64,000 bases of DNA from Zhongshania aliphaticivorans (GTDB lineage Bacteria > Pseudomonadota > Gammaproteobacteria > Pseudomonadales > Spongiibacteraceae): NCBI RefSeq assembly GCF_001586255.1, contig NZ_CP014544.1, positions 2,511,501 through 2,575,500 on the forward strand. Direction: 5' to 3'. The notes under the pieces were generated by a model. It saw nothing but the letters and a program-made list of their open reading frames with translations. It had not been told where the DNA came from and searched no databases. This document shows, piece after piece, positions 18,360 to 26,891 of the stretch (within the stretch, counting starts at the first letter, position 1; each line of letters opens with the position of its first letter). The position numbers and the translations under genes are program-made.

Positions 18360-18931
18360 TAATTAACATTTCGAGCCAGCCCCAGTAATTTAGAACTCAT
18401 TTTTATACTTGAACGATTAGCCGCAGTCTGATTGATATCAAAACGAATCTTGCCATCAATAATAACAAACTGAATCATACCGCCCATTTCAATAAAGCCG
18501 CTGTCGTCACTCACGGTCAGAACCGCCGTATCGGCAAGCGCACCTACCCAATCGTTCAAGCGCGCGGCATCCATGAAGCCAAGGAAAACTAGCTGGCAAT
18601 TCTGCGCCTCTCCGGGATGCCGAATGCTACTAAATTTGATCGGCATACCATTGTTTTCCTTATTACCAATGGTCTCCACCAGTTTGGCGTGTAACTGCGG
18701 GCTACCGGCAACGCACATTACAAAATCCGCACGCTGCCTCGCAACGGGCCACTCAATAAATTTTGTAAAATTATATAAAAATGCGGATTTCACTCGGTAC
18801 TCTAATTCCGATGTATCGGCATACGCATGAATTGCGCTGCAAAAGAAAGCCAAGGCCACAGCAAGGAATAATCGCACGTGCAACCTCGCTCTAAGCAACA
18901 ACTTCACAAAGTCCCCACTTAGAAATGCCAT
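18359..18931 (-). CDS. YfiR-family periplasmic regulator (DUF4154)
   Basis: The 190-residue protein has a signal peptide (hydrophobic stretch about 18-36 ending near A-Y-A-D) and the YfiR signature Y-R-V-K-S-A-F-L-Y-N-F-T-K-F-I-E-W-P just after it. The C-terminal part has the family pattern G-G-M-I-Q-F-V-I...I-R-F-D-I-N. In Pseudomonas, YfiR is a periplasmic inhibitor of the cyclase YfiN. Here the operon has no cyclase but a histidine kinase with a similar sensor, so the kinase is the likely partner. The gene overlaps the TonB receptor gene by 13 bp upstream and the kinase by one base downstream. Confidence 0.9.
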   Translation of the reverse strand: MAFLSGDFVKLLLRARLHVRLFLAVALAFFCSAIHAYADTSELEYRVKSAFLYNFTKFIEWPVARQRADFVMCVAGSPQLHAKLVETIGNKENNGMPIKFSSIRHPGEAQNCQLVFLGFMDAARLNDWVGALADTAVLTVSDDSGFIEMGGMIQFVIIDGKIRFDINQTAANRSSIKMSSKLLGLARNVN

Positions 18932-20883
18932 GTGAACTGCCCATGGACACTGCGACCAATTTCATTGCCACCGCTAAATTCTGCGTGTTGCGGATCTAGT
19001 AGGTTAGTGCCTATTAGCGACAACTCAACACGGGGACTTAGCCGCCAAATGCTGGTGACATCAAACGCGGAGTAGGCCTTAACATCTACATCATCAAGCG
19101 CATCGACCCATCTAGCCCGAGCTTGCACAGACCAACTGTCTGCTATATCCCAGTCCAGCCTAAGATTGACTTGATTGTTTGGATCATTTTCGTTGTTTTG
19201 CGCAATATTAAGATCACGACTTCCGAACTTCGCCGCCACGTCCATATCTTGATAGACGTAACTCGCTAAGATCTTTACCGCTGGCAGCGGCTCCCACCGA
19301 ACAGTGAGTTCAAGCCCTTGGGTTCGCCCAGCACCATCATTGACAAAGCGGACCGGAACAGATTGCGGGTTAAAAAAGTCATCAGTAAACGAACGTAGCT
19401 TGTCGTACTCGTTATAGAAAACAGCGACATCAGCAGAAACTTCAGAATTAAGCAGGGTGCGGTAACCCAACTCGTATGCAATCACCTCTTCAGAGGTAAA
19501 GTTTTCATCACCGACTAAAACACCGCCAAAGATATCGATCGTATGATCTAAGCGGTTTGGAATCCGAACTGCACGGGACACTGCACCCCAGGCCGTATTA
19601 TGCTCATTTACAATATAACTAAAGCGCGCACTGGGCTGAAATTCATCACCGGTATAATCATTGTTCTCGTACTTCGCGCCTAAGGTTAGGTGTAATTTAT
19701 TTTCGATTAATTCAATTTGATCTTGCGCAAAGACGTCGACGGTCTCATCTTTTCGCGCACTAGGTACAAACTTAAGGACCGCGGGATTAAGACTGCCAAT
19801 ATTATCGTCTGTTGTATGATAGCCCCCGCCAATCACAAAATTCTGACGGGTCCCAACCGTGAAGCGATGTTTTATTTCGACATCATAAATATTGCGGTCT
19901 TCTGTAAAGGTCTGAGTATCGTCACGGCTACTCTGATCGTAAACAAACTGTACTTCGGTATCGGTGGTGTCGTCGTAACGCCGTTTCCACCTTGCGATCA
20001 CATTGTAGCCACTCGTAGATTCAGCTTTATTGCTCAGCGGGTTATCAATACGCCCCTTATACAAATCACCCTGCAAGGTCAGCTTATCGCTTTCGCTCAG
20101 CTGAAGATCAGTCCGAAAGCCAAGTTGATCATGATTTCGGGCATCATTTGCATCGCCCGCACCCGCGCTTTCTTGAGGGGCGTAGTGCGTGGTTTTGGCA
20201 TACACCCGATAATGACCAAGCGCACCCGCTTTACCACCGTAGCGCCAAGCCGCAAAACCATCGAACTCACCGCCGCCACCCGCTTGCTGAAAGCCGCCTT
20301 GGGTATTTGCCGCGGACTTGGTAACGATGTTCACCACGCCATTTACCGCGTTTGCCCCCCACAGCGCGGCACCCGGCCCACGAATCACTTCAATGCGCTC
20401 AATATCGTCCATTAAGGTGTCCTGCGCGTCCCAAAAAACACCCGAATACAACGGGGTATACAGACTGCGACCATCCATGAGCACTTCTAATTTATCAGCA
20501 ACGGTCGAATTAAAGCCCCGCGCGGTTATTGCATAAGAGTGAGAATCTAAACGTGCCACCTGCAAGCCTGGAATTAGGCGCAAGGCTTCTGGAATGCTTT
20601 TAACACCCGAGCGAATAATAGTGCTGCCGTCCAAAACAAATACCGCTGCGGGTGACTGCTGCAGTGGTTCACTACGCTTAGACACCGAGACCACATCGAT
20701 ATTCATTAAAGATTCAAGACTAAGACTGGCCAAATCATCAATGCGGGCAAGCAACAGCGGCTGAGTATTGGCCCCATACACACTCGGCGCAACAAGCATA
20801 AATAGAATAGAAGCGGGTAATACGCCACGGCAGGAAGTATGCTTAAAATGTGTATTCACCGCCTGCATTGTCATTTTCGGCAT
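18919..20883 (-). CDS. TonB-dependent outer-membrane receptor
   Basis: The 654-residue protein has an N-terminal signal sequence (hydrophobic core about 22-36), a plug domain (about 60-190, with S-P-A-A-V-F-V-L-D and the conserved E-R-I-E-V-I-R-G-P-G-A-A-L-W-G-A-N-A-V-N-G-V-V-N motif, shown here split by meaning: plug end) and a 22-strand-type barrel ending in a C-terminal aromatic residue (W-H-F). The V-S-V-S-K-R segment near residue 64 may be the TonB box region. It heads the three-gene operon with the YfiR-like protein and the kinase. The ligand is unknown; size and plug resemble vitamin B12/iron-complex receptors. Confidence 0.93.
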   Translation of the reverse strand: MPKMTMQAVNTHFKHTSCRGVLPASILFMLVAPSVYGANTQPLLLARIDDLASLSLESLMNIDVVSVSKRSEPLQQSPAAVFVLDGSTIIRSGVKSIPEALRLIPGLQVARLDSHSYAITARGFNSTVADKLEVLMDGRSLYTPLYSGVFWDAQDTLMDDIERIEVIRGPGAALWGANAVNGVVNIVTKSAANTQGGFQQAGGGGEFDGFAAWRYGGKAGALGHYRVYAKTTHYAPQESAGAGDANDARNHDQLGFRTDLQLSESDKLTLQGDLYKGRIDNPLSNKAESTSGYNVIARWKRRYDDTTDTEVQFVYDQSSRDDTQTFTEDRNIYDVEIKHRFTVGTRQNFVIGGGYHTTDDNIGSLNPAVLKFVPSARKDETVDVFAQDQIELIENKLHLTLGAKYENNDYTGDEFQPSARFSYIVNEHNTAWGAVSRAVRIPNRLDHTIDIFGGVLVGDENFTSEEVIAYELGYRTLLNSEVSADVAVFYNEYDKLRSFTDDFFNPQSVPVRFVNDGAGRTQGLELTVRWEPLPAVKILASYVYQDMDVAAKFGSRDLNIAQNNENDPNNQVNLRLDWDIADSWSVQARARWVDALDDVDVKAYSAFDVTSIWRLSPRVELSLIGTNLLDPQHAEFSGGNEIGRSVHGQFTWHF

Positions 20884-20949
20884 ATATTACACTCTTTTTT
20901 TTAACGGACCAATTGGCCCTAATTCTTATTCATGCCCTGCTTAGCCAAG

Positions 20950-20972
20950 GTTCACGGGCCCAATGTTCACGG
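20950..20972. promoter_or_regulatory. direct repeat GTTCACGG x2
   Basis: GTTCACGG occurs at 20950-20957 and again at 20965-20972, a 15-base period, in the region between the TonB receptor operon and the divergent AraC gene. AraC-family proteins often bind direct repeats of about this spacing. The core GTTCA recurs in the palindrome at 21059. Confidence 0.4.
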
Positions 20973-21058
20973 TAATACACAAACATTCTACCGACTATAG
21001 TATATTTTACTTATATAGACCTTATATCCTTATCCCACTACGAGGGGCCTGTTATGAT

Positions 21059-21077
21059 TGAACACCCAAAGTGTTCA
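21059..21077. promoter_or_regulatory. palindromic operator candidate upstream of the AraC gene
   Basis: A perfect inverted repeat TGAACAC-CCAAA-GTGTTCA (7-5-7) ends 44 bases before the AraC start. Its GTTCA half site matches the direct repeats at 20950 and 20965. It could serve the divergent TonB operon, the AraC gene or both. Confidence 0.5.
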
Positions 21078-21121
21078 TCTCGGGTAAACAATTTCAACAC
21101 GCATGCCGTAAGTAGAAGAAA

Positions 21122-22141
21122 ATGAGTAGCATAACGTCAATGCGCAACATTTCTGTTGCCAATTACTTTCTTCACGCCGTTCTCCACAACGCGGTGGCCA
21201 AAGGTTTAGACCCCAACCAGCTGCTTATGGATGCAGGCATATCCAAAGAATTACTTAAACAACAGAGTGCCCGTATTCCCGCCGTAAAATTAGGCAAACT
21301 GCAAACCATCGTAACTCGCGCAATGAAGGATGAATTTCTAGGATACGGACCCGGCCGCTACACCCTCGGGACATGGAATAATATGTGTTATTCGGTGATC
21401 AATTGCGCAACACTAGGCCACGCTCTAGCGCGCTACTGCCGGTTTTATCAGATGTTCGAGTGGGGCTTACAACCCTATTTTGAAATTAATGATGATGAAG
21501 CTAGATTAATTATTACGCCGAGCGATCAAGAGTATGAGTACCAAAATTACGCGTATGAGCTCGTCATGTTTAATCTGCACCGGTTTAGCAGCTGGATCAC
21601 CCAGCAGCACCTGCCGCTCATTGCCGTAAACCTTCAGTACCCTGCCCCCGAGCATGCCGCAGAGTATCGCCATTTGTTTCTGGGCCAGCCAGTATATTTT
21701 AATCAGCCGCGCACCGAGATGATTTTCCACAGTAGCTTGGCCGACTTACCCACCAAACAAAATGAGCAGTCTTTACACCGATTTTTACGGCATCCCAATC
21801 TTGTTTTTCTTATCCAGCAGTACGATGAAAAAAGTTGGACGGCCCAAGTGCGTGTAATTATCAACAAAAGCCTGATCAATACGCCGGGCATAGAAGACAT
21901 CGCCGCCCAGCTCCATTTACACCCGCAGACCCTACGGCGACGTTTAGCTCAGGAGGGCACCAGCTTTAACGACGTCAAAACCCAGTGCCGCCACGACACC
22001 GCCTTGTACTATCTTGGTAAATCCAAACTGTCTATTGAGCAAATAGCTCAGCGCACTGGCTTCTCAGAAGCCAGTGGTTTCACGCGGGCCTTTAAAACGT
22101 GGACAGGAATGTCACCGCAAAAATACCGGCAACACCTCTAA
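21122..22141 (+). CDS. AraC-family regulator (OruR/ArgR-like N-terminus)
   Basis: The 339-residue protein has an N-terminal arabinose-binding-like domain (about 10-200, with L-D-P-N-Q-L-L-M-D-A-G-I) and a C-terminal AraC DNA-binding domain (about 235-338) with two helix-turn-helix units and the signature T-G-F-S-E-A-S-G-F-T-R-A-F-K. Such regulators often control acyl-CoA or steroid-type catabolism in this group of bacteria. It is divergent from the TonB receptor operon and convergent with the thiolase-like gene (15-base gap). The palindrome in front of it suggests autoregulation. Confidence 0.92.
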   Translation: MSSITSMRNISVANYFLHAVLHNAVAKGLDPNQLLMDAGISKELLKQQSARIPAVKLGKLQTIVTRAMKDEFLGYGPGRYTLGTWNNMCYSVINCATLGHALARYCRFYQMFEWGLQPYFEINDDEARLIITPSDQEYEYQNYAYELVMFNLHRFSSWITQQHLPLIAVNLQYPAPEHAAEYRHLFLGQPVYFNQPRTEMIFHSSLADLPTKQNEQSLHRFLRHPNLVFLIQQYDEKSWTAQVRVIINKSLINTPGIEDIAAQLHLHPQTLRRRLAQEGTSFNDVKTQCRHDTALYYLGKSKLSIEQIAQRTGFSEASGFTRAFKTWTGMSPQKYRQHL

Positions 22142-22156
22142 GCCCCGGATAAGTAA

Positions 22157-23686
22157 TTAGCCCAGATTAAAGCTCACAATATTCTTATTTGCTTTGTGAT
22201 GCACTTGCACCTTACGACCAATCAACTCGCTCTCCCCCGCCATTATTGCCAAGCTAGACTCGTCCTCAGTGTTGGCTAAAAAACGTCTGCCATCACCCAA
22301 ACGGCCAACCACCATACCGAGCGTTGCCACACCACGGTTATACACCAACGTATAGGTTTCAATACTGCCGACACCGTCTGCTTGCTCAACGAGTTCTGCG
22401 CGCGGCAAGGCATTGAACTTGGCCTGTAAATCAGGGTCGGCATTGTGGCAAGGCTTGCTTGGCACTTGCGCCGAGTAAATTCCCACCGATTGCTTAGATA
22501 AGAAACCACCATTGGCAGTGATCAAGCCGTAGTCTTGCGGTTTGCTGCGCAAGGCATCAGTTAGACTGGCGATGGCGTGGGTGCTATAGCTGTTTCCCGC
22601 GCCGCCAAAGAAAGGCAAACCACCGGTTACTGTAAGCGGTTTATCCGTCGTCCAATCCAGCCCCATAGCCTCGCAGGCGGCGAGTACTGCAATAGGAAAA
22701 CAGCTATAGATGTCCATAATATCGATCTCTTCAATCGACTTACCTACGCTTGCTAACACTGCATTTAGACTCAAACGCATGGTTTCAGAAACGGCCAAAT
22801 CTGGTCGCTCCGACACCCAGCGATCATCGACGTCAGCATAACTGTGTAAATACACCCATTGCGATTCAGGAATACCCAGCTCAATAGCTTTATCAACCGA
22901 ACACATTAACAAAGCCGCCCCTTGATTCACCGCGTCTTGCGCCACCATCCACTTGGTATAAGGCCTCGCCACCCAGTAATTTTCGGCCGAGACCTCATTT
23001 AGAAAGGTCTCGCTGCGAACAGTGGGGAACTGCGAATAGGGATTACTTGCCGCCACCTCAGAAAATTTAGAGAATAAGCGTGAAGCCAGCTGGCGATGTG
23101 CAGGCTCAGACAAACCATGCCGAGCGCGCCAAGCATTTTCAAACAAAGGGTAAACTTGGGTTGGGAAGGTGATGCCGTGATTCACCTCGTGGTCGGTAAA
23201 CAGTAAATGACAGCCACGATCGTCAAGCTGACCATCCACCTGCTCGCTCCAATCAAGCGGCAGGCCCGCCTTCAATGCTTGCTTCATAATACCGGTGGCT
23301 TCAGCACCCGCGATTAGGCCCAGAGACATCTCGCCCGCTGCGATTTTCTCCGCAAACTCGTTCACAAAGCGCTGGGGTGAATGCCCGCCCTCACGGCCGT
23401 AAATCGCAGTGCGGGGATTGGCACCAATACGTTTCGCCAATGAACGAGGAATATTATTGCTCATACCAAACGGCCCGGCCCCGCCAGGTATTGAATCGAT
23501 AAAACCGCGGATAAAGGCAATGGTATCAATGTGGGCCGCGAGCGGTTCTGTCGCCTGAGCCGACGCCAGCGCTACTTTTACCGCTTCAGCGGCAATGTCT
23601 ACTGGGGCCAGTGCATTATCAGGCGTAAGCGTATCACGAAACACATATTGACCGGATGCAACCAGAATCGGTGTTGTATTTGCCAC
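22157..23686 (-). CDS. thiolase-like protein (SCP-x/TtlA type), nucleophilic Cys not evident
   Basis: This 509-residue protein has the thiolase fold: V-D-I-A-A-E-A-V-K-V-A-L at the first helix, D-I-Y-S-C-F-P-I near residue 315 and the G-G-L-P-F-F-G-G-A-G-N-S-Y-S-T-H loop with the conserved His near 365. The position of the acylated cysteine (about residue 100) reads G-R-E-G-G-H-S-P, without Cys. A C-terminal extension (about 420-509) resembles the OB-like domain of type 1 thiolase-like proteins. It is the last gene of the catabolic operon. It may act as a non-canonical thiolase, aldol lyase or CoA-binding partner. Confidence 0.8.
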   Translation of the reverse strand: MANTTPILVASGQYVFRDTLTPDNALAPVDIAAEAVKVALASAQATEPLAAHIDTIAFIRGFIDSIPGGAGPFGMSNNIPRSLAKRIGANPRTAIYGREGGHSPQRFVNEFAEKIAAGEMSLGLIAGAEATGIMKQALKAGLPLDWSEQVDGQLDDRGCHLLFTDHEVNHGITFPTQVYPLFENAWRARHGLSEPAHRQLASRLFSKFSEVAASNPYSQFPTVRSETFLNEVSAENYWVARPYTKWMVAQDAVNQGAALLMCSVDKAIELGIPESQWVYLHSYADVDDRWVSERPDLAVSETMRLSLNAVLASVGKSIEEIDIMDIYSCFPIAVLAACEAMGLDWTTDKPLTVTGGLPFFGGAGNSYSTHAIASLTDALRSKPQDYGLITANGGFLSKQSVGIYSAQVPSKPCHNADPDLQAKFNALPRAELVEQADGVGSIETYTLVYNRGVATLGMVVGRLGDGRRFLANTEDESSLAIMAGESELIGRKVQVHHKANKNIVSFNLG

Positions 23687-23790
23687 TGAGTTAATCCTCT
23701 ATCACTATTATTAAGCGATGAAGTGTAGCGCGCTATGGCCTATTTTGTATTGACGTTTACGCACCCATTTCATGGTAATAAAGCCAAGCT

Positions 23791-24570
23791 TTAAAGCGAC
23801 TGCACCAAATGCCCACCGTCCACGGGCAAAGCCACGCCGTTCAGAAAAGAACCCGCATCACTCGCAAGTAATAATAAAGGCATACTGAGTTCTTCCATTT
23901 GACCAAGGCGCCGCGGCTGCATTCGGCTCACGTACTGACGACCTTTTTCTGAGCGAAAAAAGTCAGCATTAATCTCCGTTTCAAAATAGCCCGGGCACAA
24001 GGCATTAACGCGAATATTATTACGCCATAATTCCTGCGCAGCACTTTTGGTAAGCTGAACCACCCCCGCCTTAGCGGTCGCGTACAAACTATTATTCGCA
24101 CTTGGCTGCAGACCCAATATCGAGGAAATATTGATAATACTGCCACTGACTCCCGCCTGTATCATCCGCACTGAGGCCTCGCGAGACACCCGCCAAACAG
24201 CGCGCAAATTGGTGTCAACGACAAAGTCCCACTGCTCCTCGGTGCTGTCCACAAAGCGACTTGGATCGGCAACGCCAGCGTTATTCACTAGGATTGCAAC
24301 GGCGCCCAAGGTCGCCTCGGCCTGATCGAACGCCGCGACAACTGACGCCTTGTCATTGACGTCCATTGCCACCGCTAGCGCCTTACCGCCTTGCGCTGAA
24401 ATATCTGCCACCAGCGCCTCTAACTTTTCTACGCGCCTAGCGGCGACGACCACCGCCGCCCCAGCCTGCGCCAATACTTTGGCAAAATGAGCGCCTAAGC
24501 CGCTAGACGCACCGGTGACCAAAGCCACCCGGCCAGATAAATCAATACTCTTCGCTATTGCTTCATTCAT
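23791..24570 (-). CDS. short-chain dehydrogenase/reductase
   Basis: Classical SDR of 259 residues with the nucleotide-binding T-G-A-S-S-G-L-G motif near 19-26, N-N-A-G near 96, and the catalytic Ser, Tyr and Lys in S-S-I-L-G and Y-A-T-A-K. It oxidises or reduces a hydroxy/keto group, probably on an acyl-CoA intermediate given its neighbours. It lies 24 bases downstream of the APH-type kinase gene. The substrate cannot be read from sequence, though its place fits a 3-hydroxyacyl-CoA dehydrogenase step. Confidence 0.92.
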   Translation of the reverse strand: MNEAIAKSIDLSGRVALVTGASSGLGAHFAKVLAQAGAAVVVAARRVEKLEALVADISAQGGKALAVAMDVNDKASVVAAFDQAEATLGAVAILVNNAGVADPSRFVDSTEEQWDFVVDTNLRAVWRVSREASVRMIQAGVSGSIINISSILGLQPSANNSLYATAKAGVVQLTKSAAQELWRNNIRVNALCPGYFETEINADFFRSEKGRQYVSRMQPRRLGQMEELSMPLLLLASDAGSFLNGVALPVDGGHLVQSL

Positions 24571-24594
24571 TTTAAATAACCTAATTAACCCTTA

Positions 24595-25623
24595 TTACTC
24601 GCCCTTTTCGATCAGCGCCATGCCTAGTTCAGCAAGAGGTGCCGCCAATGCGCCATAAGCCATAGCCTTCTCGCTCGAGGCATTGCCATCCAGCGCACGC
24701 TTGTACACACCCTGCAAAATCGCGCTGAGACGGAAAAACGCAAAGGCCAGGTAAAACACCCAGTGATCAATTCCTTCAATACCGCGCCGCTCACAATATC
24801 GACGTACGTATTCTTGTTCAGACGGTATACCCAACGCCTCGCGGTCGACACTGCCAAGCCCCGGGATGGCGGCATCACCGGGAATACGCAGCTGCATACA
24901 CTGGTAAGCGAGGTCCGCGTACGGGTGCCCCAAGGTCGACAACTCCCAATCCAACAAGGCCAAAACCTTAGGCTCTTTATTATCGAACATCATATTGTCG
25001 AGCCGGAAATCACCGTGGTTAATACACACCAAACCGTCGTCTGGCGGCAGATTGGCATTTAACCACTCGATCATCGCTTCCATAGCCGGCACCGTTGCGG
25101 TTTCGCTGGCGCGGTATTGGCTAGTCCAACGGCTGAGCTGGCGCTCAAAGTAATTGCCGGGACGGCCGTAATCACTCAAGCCAATAGCGTCAACATCCAC
25201 ATTGTGCAAATCGGCTAAAACCTGATTCATGGCGTCGTAAATAGCACCGCGCTCTGCGGGGCTTTGCTCCGGTAACGCCGCGTCCCAAAGAATTCGACCA
25301 TCAATATAATCCATAACGTAAAACATTGAGCCAATAATGCTGTCGTCCTCACACAGCACCCGCATTTTAGGCACCGGCACATTGGTTTGGGCCAGCGCCT
25401 TCATTACGCGATACTCACGGTCTACCGCGTGGGCAGATTTCAGCAACTCACCCGGTGGCTTGCGCCGCAGCACATATTTGCCACTGGCAGCCGCTATCAG
25501 GTAGGTCGGATTAGACTGCCCACCGGAAAATTTATCGGCGGTCAGCGGCCCCTTAAAGCCCGCTATATTTTTTTCAAGATAGGCGCCTAAAACCGCAGTA
25601 TCTAAATCAAAGGTAGTTGCCAT
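24595..25623 (-). CDS. APH-fold phosphotransferase (ACAD10/11 kinase-domain type)
   Basis: The 342-residue protein has the aminoglycoside-phosphotransferase kinase fold: Y-V-L-R-R-K-P-P-G near residue 50, the catalytic loop N-H-G-D-F-R-L-D-N near 204-212 and the metal-binding L-L-D-W-E-L-S-T-L-G-H-P. In this subfamily the protein is linked with acyl-CoA dehydrogenases rather than drug resistance. In animal ACAD10/11 the same kinase domain is fused to a dehydrogenase and phosphorylates 4-hydroxyacyl-CoA; LvaA in Pseudomonas levulinate catabolism does the same. Here the dehydrogenase gene is immediately upstream, 9 bases away. The substrate is inferred. Confidence 0.9.
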   Translation of the reverse strand: MATTFDLDTAVLGAYLEKNIAGFKGPLTADKFSGGQSNPTYLIAAASGKYVLRRKPPGELLKSAHAVDREYRVMKALAQTNVPVPKMRVLCEDDSIIGSMFYVMDYIDGRILWDAALPEQSPAERGAIYDAMNQVLADLHNVDVDAIGLSDYGRPGNYFERQLSRWTSQYRASETATVPAMEAMIEWLNANLPPDDGLVCINHGDFRLDNMMFDNKEPKVLALLDWELSTLGHPYADLAYQCMQLRIPGDAAIPGLGSVDREALGIPSEQEYVRRYCERRGIEGIDHWVFYLAFAFFRLSAILQGVYKRALDGNASSEKAMAYGALAAPLAELGMALIEKGE

Positions 25624-25632
25624 GCATCCTCC

Positions 25633-26856
25633 TTAAACAGCGTAGCGATCAATAATTTGTTTGCCCAAGGCCATTTGATGCACTTGATCTGGGCCGTCAG
25701 CCTGGCGACACCAACGCGCGTAATTAAACGCCTCAGCCATAAAGTAATCTTCCGTTAAGCCACCAGCACCGTGCAACTGCATGCAGCGGTCAATCACATT
25801 TTGCACCAGCAGAGGCACGGTTGTTTTGGTGGCCGCAATCATATCGGTGGTTTGCATTGGCCCCTGTTCGTCGATCTGTTTACAGGTTTTTAAAACCAAC
25901 AAACGTGCCATTTCAATTTCGGAAAAGCTCTTGGAAATTTCCTCGCGCACCGATTGATGTTTGCTCAGCGGCTTGCCAAAGGTAGTACGCGACACGGCGC
26001 GCTGACACGCCAGCTCCAGAGAGCGCTGCGCCGCGCCAATCAACCGCATGCAGTGGTGCATACGGCCAGGTGCCAAACGTCCTTGTGCGATTTCAAAGCC
26101 TCGACCTTCACCCAGCAGAATATTTTCCAGCGGCACCCGCACATTTTCAAATACAATTTCTGCATGACCAATTGGCGCATCGTCGTAACCCAATGTGCTC
26201 AGCGGGCGAATAATTGACAATCCCGGTGTACCCTTGGGCACCAATACCTGACTCTGCTGCTTATGACGGTTAGCATTATCTGGATCAGACTTGCCCATCA
26301 CGATAAAAATGGCAGTGCGCTCATTCATTGCGCCAGTAATAAACCACTTACGACCGTTAAGCACCCACTCATCGCCATCTTTAACGATGCTGAGTTCAAT
26401 ATTGGTGGCATCACTGGACGCAACCTGAGGCTCAGTCATTGCGTAGGAAGAGCGAATATCGCCATTAAGCAAGGGCGTTAACCACTGTTCGCGCTGGGCG
26501 TCAGTGGCGTACTTCATAAACACTTCCATATTGCCGGTGTCTGGTGCATTGCAGTTAAACACTTCTGGCGACCAAATAACCCGCCCCATTACCTCGGCGA
26601 GCGGGGCGTAGTCAGTAAAGCTTAAACCACCGTGCTCGCAGTACTCCGGGAATTCCTCTGGGCAAAATAGATTCCACAAACCTGCCGCCTTGGCTTTCAG
26701 TTTGAGCTCATCCATTAAAGGTAAAATACCAAAGCGATTCTCTGCGCTGTGCAATTGCTCGGCATAGGCTTTTTCATTGGGATAAATATGCTCGTCCATA
26801 AAATCATTTAATTTTGCCAATAACTGCTGGCCCTTTTGACTCTGGCTTAAATCCAT
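25633..26856 (-). CDS. acyl-CoA dehydrogenase (ACAD11-like)
   Basis: The 407-residue flavoprotein has the acyl-CoA dehydrogenase domains: N-terminal helical (about 1-130), middle beta domain with Y-A-M-T-E-P and W-F-I-T-G (about 135-240) and C-terminal helical domain with R-T-T-F-G-K-P-L and Q-L-H-G-A-G-G-L. The ending R-Q-A-D-G-P-D-Q-V-H is typical of the ACAD10/11 branch. With the adjacent kinase it would form a two-protein version of the fused animal enzymes, removing the 4-phospho group to give an enoyl-CoA. The electron acceptor should be ETF. Specificity is inferred from branch and context. Confidence 0.92.
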   Translation of the reverse strand: MDLSQSQKGQQLLAKLNDFMDEHIYPNEKAYAEQLHSAENRFGILPLMDELKLKAKAAGLWNLFCPEEFPEYCEHGGLSFTDYAPLAEVMGRVIWSPEVFNCNAPDTGNMEVFMKYATDAQREQWLTPLLNGDIRSSYAMTEPQVASSDATNIELSIVKDGDEWVLNGRKWFITGAMNERTAIFIVMGKSDPDNANRHKQQSQVLVPKGTPGLSIIRPLSTLGYDDAPIGHAEIVFENVRVPLENILLGEGRGFEIAQGRLAPGRMHHCMRLIGAAQRSLELACQRAVSRTTFGKPLSKHQSVREEISKSFSEIEMARLLVLKTCKQIDEQGPMQTTDMIAATKTTVPLLVQNVIDRCMQLHGAGGLTEDYFMAEAFNYARWCRQADGPDQVHQMALGKQIIDRYAV

Positions 26857-26891
26857 TGTGCTGTCCTCTTGAGGTATCGTATTAAGAAAAA

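Noticed and set aside
19717-20415. 232-codon plus-strand ORF
   Set aside because: It lies fully inside the TonB receptor gene in the opposite strand, with no family likeness or ribosome-binding site.
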